Source: Chryseobacterium sp. MA9 (GTDB lineage Bacteria; Bacteroidota; Bacteroidia; Flavobacteriales; Weeksellaceae). Taken from it: DNA of 64,000 nt. Shown here one piece after another: positions 1 to 7,761 of this stretch (positions are counted from its first letter, which is position 1; each line of letters opens with the position of its first letter). The position numbers were made by a program, and so were the translations under genes. Location of the stretch: assembly GCF_024399315.1 (NCBI RefSeq), contig NZ_CP075170.1, forward strand, positions 1,488,001-1,552,000. The letters run 5' to 3'. The notes under the pieces are model-generated. The model did no database searches, was not told the origin of the DNA, and saw only the letters and a program-made list of their open reading frames with translations.

Positions 1-242
1 ACAGCAAATTTCACAAAAAGATCATTGATATAAGAATAATGCAGCTCCCGGTTGAGCTGTGATGGATTAAAATTTCCACAGATTTCTTCCGAAGCCTTAG
101 AAAACACATCTATAATATCATCATCCGAAGTTTTCCTGAAGTCTCGTACCGTTTTGGAACAAACAGTGCAGAATCTTCCTTTTTCATCTGGTGACATCGT
201 ATTCCAGTTTTCATGACAGGGTTTGGGTATCGTGATTTTCAT
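1..242 (-). CDS. Cys-rich N-terminal domain protein, cut off by the window edge
   Basis: The first 80 residues of a protein that continues beyond base 1. The start is the ATG at 242, giving MKITIPKPCHENWNTMSPDE. Cysteines at residues 9, 25, 28 and 53 (PKPCHE, FCTVC, EICG) look like a small metal-binding or redox module. From memory, this kind of N-terminus recurs in flavobacterial proteins of unknown role, some of which continue into a carboxypeptidase-regulatory-like domain; the rest of this one is not visible. There is no signal peptide, so the N-terminus is probably cytoplasmic. Function is not known. Confidence 0.75.
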   Translation of the reverse strand, partial: MKITIPKPCHENWNTMSPDEKGRFCTVCSKTVRDFRKTSDDDIIDVFSKASEEICGNFNPSQLNRELHYSYINDLFVKFA

Positions 243-364
243 AGTAAGCTTTTATTATAAAGATGACCCTATGGCAGAAAAGGTTGGAAAGGCTTGTGAA
301 ATTTTCTAACATTTTAAATTCTGTTGAAAAATCGTAAGGTTTTTTAAGCATCTAATTCTGTTTG

Positions 365-486
365 GATTCCTACGGAATGACAGACTGTATGGATAATCTA
401 AGCGGATAGTTTCTTCTATTAAGATCTGAACAAATAAATGTTTACATAGTCTTCCTACGCTTTCACCTTGTCATTCCGGAGGAATC
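365..486. repeat. Inverted pair of an 18-bp dispersed repeat
   Basis: GATTCCTACGGAATGACA at 365-382 is repeated in inverted orientation at 469-486 (TGTCATTCCGGAGGAATC) with one mismatch. A third copy lies at 14067-14084. The whole stretch 243-721 holds no gene that I can see; it consists of such dispersed repeats plus a REP-like hairpin. Confidence 0.6.
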
Positions 487-634
487 TAAATTCTTATTTT
501 TTCATCAATTTAAAAATTTTGCTGTATAGATTCCTGTTGAATGATAAAAAGGCGCGAGAAACTCTACTTATGCAAAAGATCGTGGAGTGACAATTGAGTG
601 GATTGACAATGAGATGCAGAAATGATCCTAAAAA

Positions 635-657
635 ACGGGCTAAAGCCCGTTCCTATT
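635..657 (+). repeat. REP-like hairpin element, copy 1
   Basis: ACGGGCT-AA-AGCCCGT is a perfect 7-bp stem with a 2-nt loop, followed by TCCTATT. Related copies are at 6898-6920 and 21877-21898, all on the same strand and all intergenic, each with the same TCCTATT tail. Confidence 0.6.
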
Positions 658-721
658 GATGTTGAGATTCTTCACTACATTGCATTTCATTCAGAATGAC
701 AGTTTTCCTTACGAATACCAT

Positions 722-1483
722 TTAAGATTTTAACAACACTGTTCCATCTTTCAAAACCATATACTCCTGTCCTACTTCCTCTGAAATACGCTTCATATCA
801 TTGTCATCAAACACCTGAGGAATATAAAATTTCTCATGAGCAAACAATCCGTAGTGGATGAGCACCAGTTTTTTAGCATGTAAAAGATGGGCTGCGGCAA
901 AGGCTTCTTTGAGACTGAGAGAGGCGGGAACAGGGCTGTATTCTAATCCAATGATTTCAAAATTGACCACAACACCGTTTACGGGTAAAAATGCGTAATC
1001 TATATTGGAATTTTCTTTTCCGAGCTTCCAGAACTGGTTGTGCCAGATGGTGTCTCCACCATGAAAGAGCTTTGTTTTTCCGTCATCCACAATCCAGGAA
1101 GACTGTATTTCTCCCAATCCATCCATAGCAAATACGGGTTTGAAGGTGATGTTGTTTTCTGTAAAGGTTTCATTCAGATCAAGAATAATGATCTCTGCGT
1201 CAATTACAATTTTTCTTACCACGGCTTCAAGCCCTGCATAGACAATCAGTTTTCCGTTTTTCTTCAAACATTTCCTGATGACTCCTTTGTCAAAATGATC
1301 GAGATGCAGATGGGTAAACAGGATATAATCTGCCTGTACATGGTCTGAGAATTCTATAAGACTTTCTACAGCATCACCCAAAACAGGTTTATAGTAAGAG
1401 AAATCTTCTACAGCGTCTATTAAGATGGTTTTGTTGTGTGAAGTGAGCTTGATACCGGCCCAGTTTAATTTTTGTATTTCCAT
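722..1483 (-). CDS. MBL-fold metallo-hydrolase
   Basis: A 253-residue metallo-beta-lactamase-fold hydrolase of the UlaG-like type. The zinc motif HLHLDH is at residues 58-63 (THLHLDHFD), HGGDT at 141-145 gives a further ligand, and the His of LIHYG near 210 fits the last ligand. I chose the ATG at 1483 (MEIQKLNWAG) rather than one 51 bp upstream because family members start just before the first beta strand, and the extra 17 residues resemble nothing. No signal peptide is present, so it is cytoplasmic. The substrate cannot be told from sequence. It is a single gene in a repeat-rich neighbourhood. Confidence 0.85.
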   Translation of the reverse strand: MEIQKLNWAGIKLTSHNKTILIDAVEDFSYYKPVLGDAVESLIEFSDHVQADYILFTHLHLDHFDKGVIRKCLKKNGKLIVYAGLEAVVRKIVIDAEIIILDLNETFTENNITFKPVFAMDGLGEIQSSWIVDDGKTKLFHGGDTIWHNQFWKLGKENSNIDYAFLPVNGVVVNFEIIGLEYSPVPASLSLKEAFAAAHLLHAKKLVLIHYGLFAHEKFYIPQVFDDNDMKRISEEVGQEYMVLKDGTVLLKS

Positions 1484-1709
1484 AATTTTTTTTTCACAAA
1501 GGAAAAGACTTACGGAAGGCAAGACAATAAACAAAAGATAATTAATGAGGGTTGAGATTGGGAGCTGGGGGATGGAATATGGGAGTTATTGAGGTGATAG
1601 AATAACTATTCCTTTTTTTATTTGAAATGATTGATCAATTTAATTATTAAATCTATAGAAAATAGGGAAACGGGTAGTAACTTCCAGCTTCCAGCTCCCC
1701 TCTTCCAGC

Positions 1710-2252
1710 TTACACAATCCTTTTTCTGATCCTGCTTAAAGAGATAGGCGTAATCCCAATGTAAGAGGCAAGATATTTTAAAGGAATATTCTGGATGTAA
1801 TGAGGTTTGTTCTTCAAAAGGTATTCATACAAATCCTGAGGTGTATTTTTCAACAGGAGCATTTCCCTTTTCATAGCAGCATTAAGTTTTCTGCTGAGAT
1901 AATAATTCTGAACGAAACGGCAGTGCGGATTTAAAACAAACATATCTTTCACCTCATCAAGGGTGATTTCCCATGCCAGCCCGCTGTTTATAGACTCGTA
2001 AACAGCATCAGATCCTTTTTCGTCAACGGTGAAAATATCTCCGGGAAAGTAAAATTCTGCACAGATTTCAGTATCAATATCGGATGTGTTGCTGATATAA
2101 TATTTACGAACAAGCCCATCTTCTACAAGATAGGCTTTATTGTCCGTAAACAGAGTTTTTTTTGAAAATTCAACCTCAGCAAACTTCTCCCATACAGGAT
2201 CACAATCCTCTACGTTCAGGTGTGAAAACAGTTGTTTGTTGATTGTTGCCAA
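1710..2252 (-). CDS. Crp/Fnr-family transcriptional regulator
   Basis: A 180-residue protein with an N-terminal cyclic-nucleotide-binding-like beta barrel (about 25-115), a long dimerisation helix, and a C-terminal winged-helix ending in PLKYLASYIGITPISLSRIR, where recognition-helix residues are visible. This short form without a full wing is common in Bacteroidota. It starts 16 bp after the hutU stop on the same strand, so the two are probably co-transcribed. No ligand-binding Arg/Ser signature for cAMP is evident, so the effector is unknown. Purine- and pyrimidine-rich repeat sequence (CTTCCAGCTTCCAGC) abuts its stop codon. Confidence 0.85.
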   Translation of the reverse strand: MATINKQLFSHLNVEDCDPVWEKFAEVEFSKKTLFTDNKAYLVEDGLVRKYYISNTSDIDTEICAEFYFPGDIFTVDEKGSDAVYESINSGLAWEITLDEVKDMFVLNPHCRFVQNYYLSRKLNAAMKREMLLLKNTPQDLYEYLLKNKPHYIQNIPLKYLASYIGITPISLSRIRKRIV

Positions 2253-2268
2253 TGTTGAATATTATATT

Positions 2269-4254
2269 TTACAGTAAATTTTCGTCTACAAGGTTTGGAA
2301 GAGTTACTTTCAGATTCGGTTCTACTTCCATAGCTCTTTTAATGGCGAAAATAGCGCCTTCGTTTCTTGCCCAGCTTCTTCTTGAGATTCCGTTGTTTAC
2401 GTCCCAGAAAAGCATAGACTTCAATCTTCTGTCGGCATCATCGCTTCCGTCCAAAAGCATTCCGAAGCCACCGTTGATTACTTCTCCCCAGCCTACTCCA
2501 CCACCATTGTGAATAGAAACCCAGGTAGCTCCGCGGAAACTGTCACCAATCACATTGTGAATAGCCATATCCGCAGTAAATCTTGACCCGTCATAGATAT
2601 TGGAAGTCTCTCTGTAAGGAGAATCTGTTCCTGAAACATCATGGTGGTCTCTACCTAATACCACAGGTCCTATTTCTCCATTTCTAATGGCTTTATTGAA
2701 GGCTTCTGCAATCTTCATTCTTCCTTCTGCGTCTGCATAAAGGATTCTTGCCTGTGAACCTACTACCAGTTTGTTTTCCTGTGCTCCTTTGATCCACTGG
2801 ATATTATCTTTCATCTGCTGCTGAATTTCTTCAGGAGAGTTTTTTACCATTTCTTCCAATACTGCACACGCAATATCATCCGTTTTCTGTAGATCTTCCG
2901 GCTTTCCGCTGGAACATACCCAACGGAACGGCCCAAAACCATAATCAAAACACATAGGGCCCATAATATCCTGTACATAACTCGGATATTTGAATTCTCT
3001 TCCCAATGTTGGATTTTCTGCCATTACATCAGCTCCGGCTCTGGAAGCTTCCAATAAAAAGGCATTTCCATAATCAAAGAAATAGGTTCCTTTTGCCGTA
3101 TGTTTGTTGATGGCTGCAGCGTGCCTTCTCAACGTTTCCTGAACTTTTTCTTTGAATAATTCAGGGTTTTCAGCCATCATTGTATTAGATTCTTCAAAAC
3201 TTTGTCCTACCGGATAGTAACCACCAGCCCAAGGATTGTGAAGTGAGGTCTGATCTGATCCGATGTCAATTCTTAAATCTTCCTGATCGAATTTCTCCCA
3301 AACATCAACAATATTTCCAAGATAAGCCAAGGAAACAGTTTCTTTGTTAGCCTGTGCTTCTCTTACTCTTTTCACCAATGAATCAAGATCTTCATGAATC
3401 TCATTCACCCATTTCTGATCATGACGGATTTTGGTAATTTTAGGATTCACTTCCGCACATACAGTCACACAACCTGCAATATTACCTGCTTTTGGCTGCG
3501 CACCACTCATTCCTCCTAATCCTGAAGTAACAAAAAGTCCTCCTTTTGGTTCTTTTTTGATTTTTCTGAAAGCATTTAAAGCTGTAATCGTTGTCCCATG
3601 AACAATTCCCTGAGGGCCAATATACATGTAACTTCCTGCCGTCATTTGTCCGTACTGGGTAACTCCCAATGCATTAAATTTCTCCCAATCATCCGGTTTA
3701 GAATAGTTCGGGATCATCATTCCATTCGTAACAACTACTCTTGGTGCATCTTTATGAGACGGGAACAATCCCATAGGATGTCCTGAATACATCACCAATG
3801 TTTGCTCATTACTCATTTCTGACAGGTATTTCATCGTCAGCAGATACTGGGCCCAGTTTGAAAATACAGCTCCATTTCCACCGTAAGTAATCAATTCGTG
3901 AGGGTGCTGTGCCACTGCATAATCCAGATTATTCTGAATCATCAGCATAATGGCTTTCGCCTGCTCAGATTTTCCGGGATAGTCTGTGATAGGTCTTGCC
4001 TTCATCTCATAATCCGGACGGAAACGGTACATATAAATTCTTCCGTAATCTTCCAGTTCCTGCTTAAATTCAGGAATCAGTTCTGCATGAAACTGAGGAT
4101 CGAAATAACGTAATGCATTTTTCAATGCCAGCTTTTTCTCTTCTTCCCCTAAAATTTCTTTACGCTTCGGAGCATGGTTGATATTGATCTCGTATGGTTT
4201 TGGTTGTGGCAGCTGATTAGAAATCCCCTGCTGTATCTGTTCTTGAAATGTCAT
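2269..4254 (-). CDS. hutU: Urocanate hydratase
   Basis: Converts urocanate to imidazolone propionate with tightly bound NAD+, the second step of histidine breakdown, in the cytosol. The 661-residue length is the long Bacteroidota form (classical enzymes are about 555). Visible signatures include YGGNGAVFSNWAQY and TSGLGGMSGAQPKAG (NAD-binding) and the conserved stretch MCFDYGFGPFRWVCSSGKP around the catalytic cysteine region. I placed the start at ATG 4254 (MTFQEQIQQG); an in-frame ATG ten codons upstream is possible. The other hut genes are not in this window. A Crp/Fnr gene follows 16 bp downstream. Confidence 0.95.
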   Translation of the reverse strand: MTFQEQIQQGISNQLPQPKPYEININHAPKRKEILGEEEKKLALKNALRYFDPQFHAELIPEFKQELEDYGRIYMYRFRPDYEMKARPITDYPGKSEQAKAIMLMIQNNLDYAVAQHPHELITYGGNGAVFSNWAQYLLTMKYLSEMSNEQTLVMYSGHPMGLFPSHKDAPRVVVTNGMMIPNYSKPDDWEKFNALGVTQYGQMTAGSYMYIGPQGIVHGTTITALNAFRKIKKEPKGGLFVTSGLGGMSGAQPKAGNIAGCVTVCAEVNPKITKIRHDQKWVNEIHEDLDSLVKRVREAQANKETVSLAYLGNIVDVWEKFDQEDLRIDIGSDQTSLHNPWAGGYYPVGQSFEESNTMMAENPELFKEKVQETLRRHAAAINKHTAKGTYFFDYGNAFLLEASRAGADVMAENPTLGREFKYPSYVQDIMGPMCFDYGFGPFRWVCSSGKPEDLQKTDDIACAVLEEMVKNSPEEIQQQMKDNIQWIKGAQENKLVVGSQARILYADAEGRMKIAEAFNKAIRNGEIGPVVLGRDHHDVSGTDSPYRETSNIYDGSRFTADMAIHNVIGDSFRGATWVSIHNGGGVGWGEVINGGFGMLLDGSDDADRRLKSMLFWDVNNGISRRSWARNEGAIFAIKRAMEVEPNLKVTLPNLVDENLL

Positions 4255-4353
4255 ATTGCTATTTAAAGGTCTATGTTGAAACAATGTTTGAAGTTTTAAA
4301 GATATTCAAATTAGAAAATATAGGCAAGTGAAAGGATCAAAATGGCTTATAGG

Positions 4354-4423
4354 GTTTAAGGTTTAAGGTTTAAGGTTTAAGGTTTAAGGTTTAAGGTTTA
4401 AGGTTTAAGGTTTAAGGTTTAAG
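4354..4423. repeat. Perfect (GTTTAAG)10 heptamer tandem repeat
   Basis: Ten uninterrupted, identical copies of the 7-mer GTTTAAG occupy exactly 70 bp between hutU and the DUF559 island. It is intergenic, upstream of the hutU start. Perfect arrays of this kind usually vary in copy number by replication slippage. Confidence 0.95.
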
Positions 4424-4487
4424 CAAAATTATCGAATCCGGATATCTCACAATTTGATATTAATACTATATTTGAATATACCCATCT

Positions 4488-4547
4488 CAATTCCCCTCCC
4501 TTGGAGGGGTGGATTTCAAAGTTAATAACTTTGGAAGACGGGGTGGT
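4488..4547. repeat. Left inverted arm of the DUF559 element
   Basis: A 60-bp segment built of two hairpins: CCCCTCC-CTT-GGAGGGG and the AT-rich palindrome CAAAGTTAATAACTTTG, followed by GACGGGGTGGT. Its reverse complement matches 4975-5036 closely, so the DUF559 gene is framed by long inverted arms. A related solitary arm is at 21223-21276. Confidence 0.85.
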
Positions 4548-4564
4548 AAAAAATAAACACAATC

Positions 4565-5001
4565 ATGAAAGAAACCCTTACCCTAATCAACGGAATTCCG
4601 ATCTATAGGAACTTCGTAGAAAATCTTCCCTACAACCCCTATTTAAAAGAATTATTAAAAGAAAAACGTAAAGCCAGAATTCTTGGTGAAGTTATATTTT
4701 GGAAGAAAGTCCGTGCAAAAAATTTTCATAAGATTGACTTTGACAGACAAAGAATTATTGGAAATTATATCGTTGATTTTTATGTGAAAATTTAGGACTC
4801 ATTATAGAAATAGATGGTTCAAGTCATGATGAAAAGCAGGTTTATGATGGGATAAGAGAGGAATATCTTGAACCATTAGGGTTGTTGGTTTTCAGGATTA
4901 GTGATTTTGATGTGAGGAATAATCTGAGTTTGGTGATGAAGGAGTTGGAGGGTTTTATTGTGCTGCATTATGGAACCACCCCGTCTTCAAAAACTATTTA
5001 A
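4565..5001 (+). pseudogene. DUF559 endonuclease-like gene, frameshifted
   Basis: The first frame (4565-4795) encodes MKETLTLINGIPIYRNF, then the DUF559 core with FDRQRIIGNYIVDFYVK, and hits TAG at 4793. Reading on from 4789 in another frame restores NLGLIIEIDGSSHDEKQVYD and LGLLVFRISDFDV and runs to TAA at 4999, inside the right arm. DUF559 proteins are PD-(D/E)XK-type nucleases related to the Vsr fold; the VDF and EID acidic residues fall on opposite sides of the break. One missing A in the run at 4787-4790 explains it. No standard -1 slippery heptamer is in frame here. It may be a pseudogene or a sequencing error. Confidence 0.85.
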
Positions 5002-5036
5002 TTTTTTGAATCCACCCCTCCAAAGGAGGGGAATTG
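4975..5036. repeat. Right inverted arm of the DUF559 element
   Basis: Begins ACCACCCCGTCTTC and ends CAAAGGAGGGGAATTG, matching the reverse complement of 4488-4547 over about 60 bp, with the middle AT-rich palindrome diverged. The last codons of the DUF559 reading frame lie within it. Confidence 0.85.
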
Positions 5037-5063
5037 CCCTTACTAAAAGAAGTCGTTTTTCAA

Positions 5064-5094
5064 TATAAAAAAACCTTACTGAAAATCAATAAGG
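5064..5094 (-). terminator. Intrinsic terminator after the acidic 97-residue protein gene
   Basis: On the minus strand CCTTATTGATTTTCAGTAAGG forms a stem and is followed by TTTTTTTATA. It lies 23 bp beyond the stop at 5117. Confidence 0.75.
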
Positions 5095-5116
5095 CTGGTT
5101 GGTGTATCGTAAAAGT

Positions 5117-5410
5117 TTAGGTTAAAACATCATCGTTTTCCTCTTCGTGGTCATCTTCATTATCGCTGAGACTCCAGTAGTTGTTCTCTTCATCTTCTTC
5201 TCCTATTTCTTCCATTTCATCATCGTCATCAGCTCCGGGAATATCTAAGCCTTTATCAATTTTATCATCGTCAAGGTCTTCATCCAGAATAGGATTTCCG
5301 TCTCCATCGAGCGAAATGTGTTTTTCTCTCTTAAATATATCTTCATTCGGGTTATAATCCATCTGTTCTAACCTTTTGTTTTGTTCATTAATATTTTTCT
5401 CTGGTGCCAT
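5117..5410 (-). CDS. Small, highly acidic hypothetical protein
   Basis: 97 residues, extremely rich in Asp and Glu, with a DDDDEMEEIGEEDEENNYW core and an N-terminal stretch carrying MDYNPNEDIFKREKHISLDG. The reading frame uses ordinary codons for this genome and has its own terminator. No signal peptide and no membrane segment are present. I do not recognise a family; small acidic proteins of this look are common in flavobacteria. Some roles such as histone-like mimicry or ion binding can be imagined, but nothing in the sequence shows one. The gene is separated from the dehydrogenase upstream by about 50 bp and could be read from the same promoter. Confidence 0.7.
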   Translation of the reverse strand: MAPEKNINEQNKRLEQMDYNPNEDIFKREKHISLDGDGNPILDEDLDDDKIDKGLDIPGADDDDEMEEIGEEDEENNYWSLSDNEDDHEEENDDVLT

Positions 5411-5459
5411 GATATTTAAGATTTTAGGTTTATATAATCAAAACAAAAATAATTCCAAG

Positions 5460-6446
5460 TTATGATGAATGATGAGAATAAACGTCAGGATTTGCACAAT
5501 GCGGCATTTTTTCATTTTTAGAAAAAGCGATGATATTTCCTGCAGCCAGTCTGGCCATCCCATTCCGGGCTTCAACCGTAGCAGAACCAATGTGTGGCAG
5601 AATACAAACACTGGAAAGCCCAAGAATAGGATCGTCTGCAGACATAGGTTCCGGATTGGTAACATCCAGACCAGCTCCCCAGATTTTCTTATCTACCAGT
5701 GCCTGATACAGGTCTTTTTGGTTGTGGAAGCCTCCTCTGGCTGTATTGATAAAGATCGCATCGGGTTTCATCTGTTCAAATAAGGAATAATTGAATAATT
5801 CTTTATGGTCAGAGGTAAAATTGGCATGAACGCTCAATACATCTGAGTTTTTGATCAGCTCTTCAAAAGAAACATAAACTGCTCCCAATTCCTGTTCTGC
5901 TTCTTTATTATGATGGCGGTTGTGATAAATGATATTCATTCCAAAAGCCTTTTTTGATTTTTCAGCCATTTCATACCCGATACGTCCCAGTCCAAAAATC
6001 CCCAGTGTTTTTCCATAAAGTTCCTGCCCCAAAGCATCCAAAGGATCAAATGTCCCCCAATTATCATCTTTTACTTTCTGGAAATTATAGCTTGCTCTTC
6101 TTGCCACCGCCTGCATGAGTAAAAAAGCGACATCTGAAGTGGCTTTGCTCAAAACATCAGGAGTATTACCCACCGGAATATTCCTTTGGGTAGCTTCTTT
6201 GATATCTACATGATCAAAACCTACAGAATATAAAGCAATGGCTTTAACATTCGGGCAGGATTCAAAGAAGTTTTTGTCATATTTAAATTCTGAACCAATA
6301 CTTAAGATCACATCGGTATTTTTACAGTAACTCAGCCATTCTTCATAAGAAAGGTTTTCTTTTTCCGGAACTGTAATTTCCAGCCCAGCTTCTTCCAGCA
6401 TTTTAATTCCTGTTTTGGGAATTCTTTTATTGATAAAAACTTTCAT
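5460..6446 (-). CDS. D-isomer-specific 2-hydroxyacid dehydrogenase
   Basis: A 328-residue NAD(P)-dependent reductase of 2-ketoacids, most like glyoxylate/hydroxypyruvate or 2-ketogluconate reductases. The Rossmann motif GLGRIG is at 152-157, and the catalytic set is Arg237 (NTARGGF), Glu266 (NPEPMS) and His285 (LPHIGSAT). The length is normal for the family and the protein is cytosolic. The exact substrate cannot be assigned. Its stop lies about 50 bp before the start of the downstream acidic protein gene. Confidence 0.9.
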   Translation of the reverse strand: MKVFINKRIPKTGIKMLEEAGLEITVPEKENLSYEEWLSYCKNTDVILSIGSEFKYDKNFFESCPNVKAIALYSVGFDHVDIKEATQRNIPVGNTPDVLSKATSDVAFLLMQAVARRASYNFQKVKDDNWGTFDPLDALGQELYGKTLGIFGLGRIGYEMAEKSKKAFGMNIIYHNRHHNKEAEQELGAVYVSFEELIKNSDVLSVHANFTSDHKELFNYSLFEQMKPDAIFINTARGGFHNQKDLYQALVDKKIWGAGLDVTNPEPMSADDPILGLSSVCILPHIGSATVEARNGMARLAAGNIIAFSKNEKMPHCANPDVYSHHSS

Positions 6447-6469
6447 TATACTGTTGTTTGATGATTTTA

Positions 6470-6499
6470 AATAAAAAACCTCACTCGCAAAAAGTAAGG
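6470..6499 (-). terminator. Intrinsic terminator after the 87-residue protein gene
   Basis: On the minus strand CCTTACT...AGTGAGG pairs across a TTTTTGCG loop and is followed by TTTTTTATTT, 24 bp past the stop at 6523. Confidence 0.75.
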
Positions 6500-6522
6500 T
6501 TCCTGAACTTTAATATTAAAAA

Positions 6523-6786
6523 TTATTTCTTTTCATCTGAATGGTCTTTGTTCTTCTCCCAGGCTTCAGAAGCAATTTCCTGAATTTCTGTCCAAACTTC
6601 TTTCGCAGATTTCTGAGCCTGCGACATAAATCCTTGTTTAGTTGCTTCCTGATTCCTGCTTTTCATGTCATGAATGTAATCTTTTACCTGCTGGGAATAA
6701 CTTTCTACGTTATATCCTGGATTATTATTCAGGTTTTTCTGAAGATTACTAAAATCATGTGACGCTTTGAATCTGTTCGTATCCAT
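6523..6786 (-). CDS. Small hypothetical protein
   Basis: 87 residues from the ATG at 6786 (MDTNRFKASHDFSNLQ). An ATG ten codons upstream would add MRTQSLKSII, which looks like leader sequence, so the shorter start was chosen. The protein is hydrophilic and probably helical, with no signal peptide or membrane helix and a Lys/Glu-rich C-terminus (AWEKNKDHSDEKK). It lies between two unrelated genes and has its own terminator. I do not recognise the family. Confidence 0.65.
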   Translation of the reverse strand: MDTNRFKASHDFSNLQKNLNNNPGYNVESYSQQVKDYIHDMKSRNQEATKQGFMSQAQKSAKEVWTEIQEIASEAWEKNKDHSDEKK

Positions 6787-6897
6787 AATAATAGATTTTA
6801 GTGATTGGGTTCTCATATAAGTCCAATTTTCATTCCGAAACGAGTTAAAATATTTTAAATTTTAGCTAAAGCCAATTGAATGTCTATTTATAAAAAA

Positions 6898-6920
6898 ACG
6901 GACTAAGGTCCGTTCCTATT
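6898..6920 (+). repeat. REP-like hairpin element, copy 2
   Basis: ACGGAC-TAAG-GTCCGT then TCCTATT. Compared with copy 1 (ACGGGC...GCCCGT), the fifth base pair is swapped from G-C to A-T on both sides, a compensatory change that supports a selected hairpin. Confidence 0.6.
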
Positions 6921-6994
6921 AATAAAATTGGTATTCAACAGAACTGGTGTTTGAGACCAGTTCTTCTCCCAATTCCGGTTCTGATGGATAAAAA

Positions 6995-7645
6995 TTATTG
7001 ATTGGTTTTTCCAAGCATCGGAACAAATTTATAAGCCCCGAATTCTTCTTTTTCAAATTCTGTAGGACCTATTTTAGTAAATCTGTATAAAACCTGTTCA
7101 TCAGTAGGTCCCAATGGAATCACCATTATTCCTCCTATGTTCAGTTGTTTCAAAAGCTCTGTTGGTAAGGTGGAAGCACCACAGGTTACAATGATTTTAT
7201 CAAAGGGAGCAAAAGTAGGAAGCCCGGCAAAGCCATCTCCAAAGCTCTGAAATTTTGGAAACAGATGAAGTTCCCTGAGTTTCTTTTTGGAAAAGTCGAA
7301 TAGATCTTTCTGCCTTTCTACAGTATATACATGGGCTTTCATGGCCAATAGAACAGCAGTCTGATATCCGCATCCGGTGCCTATCTCCAGGACTTTTTCA
7401 CCTGGTTTTACCTGCAGCAACTCAGACTGTTCTGCTACCGTTGAAGGGTGGGAAATGGTCTGATGTGCCAGAATAGGAAATGCTCTGTCTTCATAGGCAA
7501 AGTCTTCAAAAATACTTTCGATAAAAAGATGTCTTGGAACTTCACTCATTGCCGAAAGTACATTTTCGTCTGAAATTCCAATTCTGTGCCGAAGGTAATC
7601 TACTAAAATCTTTCTTTTTCCTTTATGTACAAACGAATCCTGCAT
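6995..7645 (-). CDS. pcm: Protein-L-isoaspartate O-methyltransferase
   Basis: Methylates isoaspartyl residues in damaged proteins using S-adenosylmethionine, starting their repair. 216 residues, normal for the family. The region HQTISHPSTVAEQSELLQ (about 61-78) matches the family's substrate and SAM site, and VLEIGTGCGYQTAVLL (85-100) is SAM motif I. Later GFAGLPTFAPFDKIIVTCGA and GGIMVIPLG are also typical. Cytosolic. It is divergent from the oxidoreductase gene that begins at 7762. Confidence 0.93.
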   Translation of the reverse strand: MQDSFVHKGKRKILVDYLRHRIGISDENVLSAMSEVPRHLFIESIFEDFAYEDRAFPILAHQTISHPSTVAEQSELLQVKPGEKVLEIGTGCGYQTAVLLAMKAHVYTVERQKDLFDFSKKKLRELHLFPKFQSFGDGFAGLPTFAPFDKIIVTCGASTLPTELLKQLNIGGIMVIPLGPTDEQVLYRFTKIGPTEFEKEEFGAYKFVPMLGKTNQ

Positions 7646-7761
7646 TTGACAAAAGTAAGAAATTAGAAATTAGATTTCATAAATTGGAGGAAAGAATTAT
7701 CCACAAAAACTGCTTCTACAATGTAACTTCTTTCTTATCTTTACAAAAATTTAATACAGCT

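Noticed and set aside
4354..4423. CRISPR array or telomere-like sequence
   Set aside because: The 7-bp units are contiguous without spacers, and no telomere or linear end is expected in this organism.
4784..4800. Programmed -1 frameshift in the DUF559 gene
   Set aside because: The A-run is in the wrong register for an X-XXY-YYZ slippery site, and no clear downstream stem starts at the proper distance. A one-base loss is simpler.
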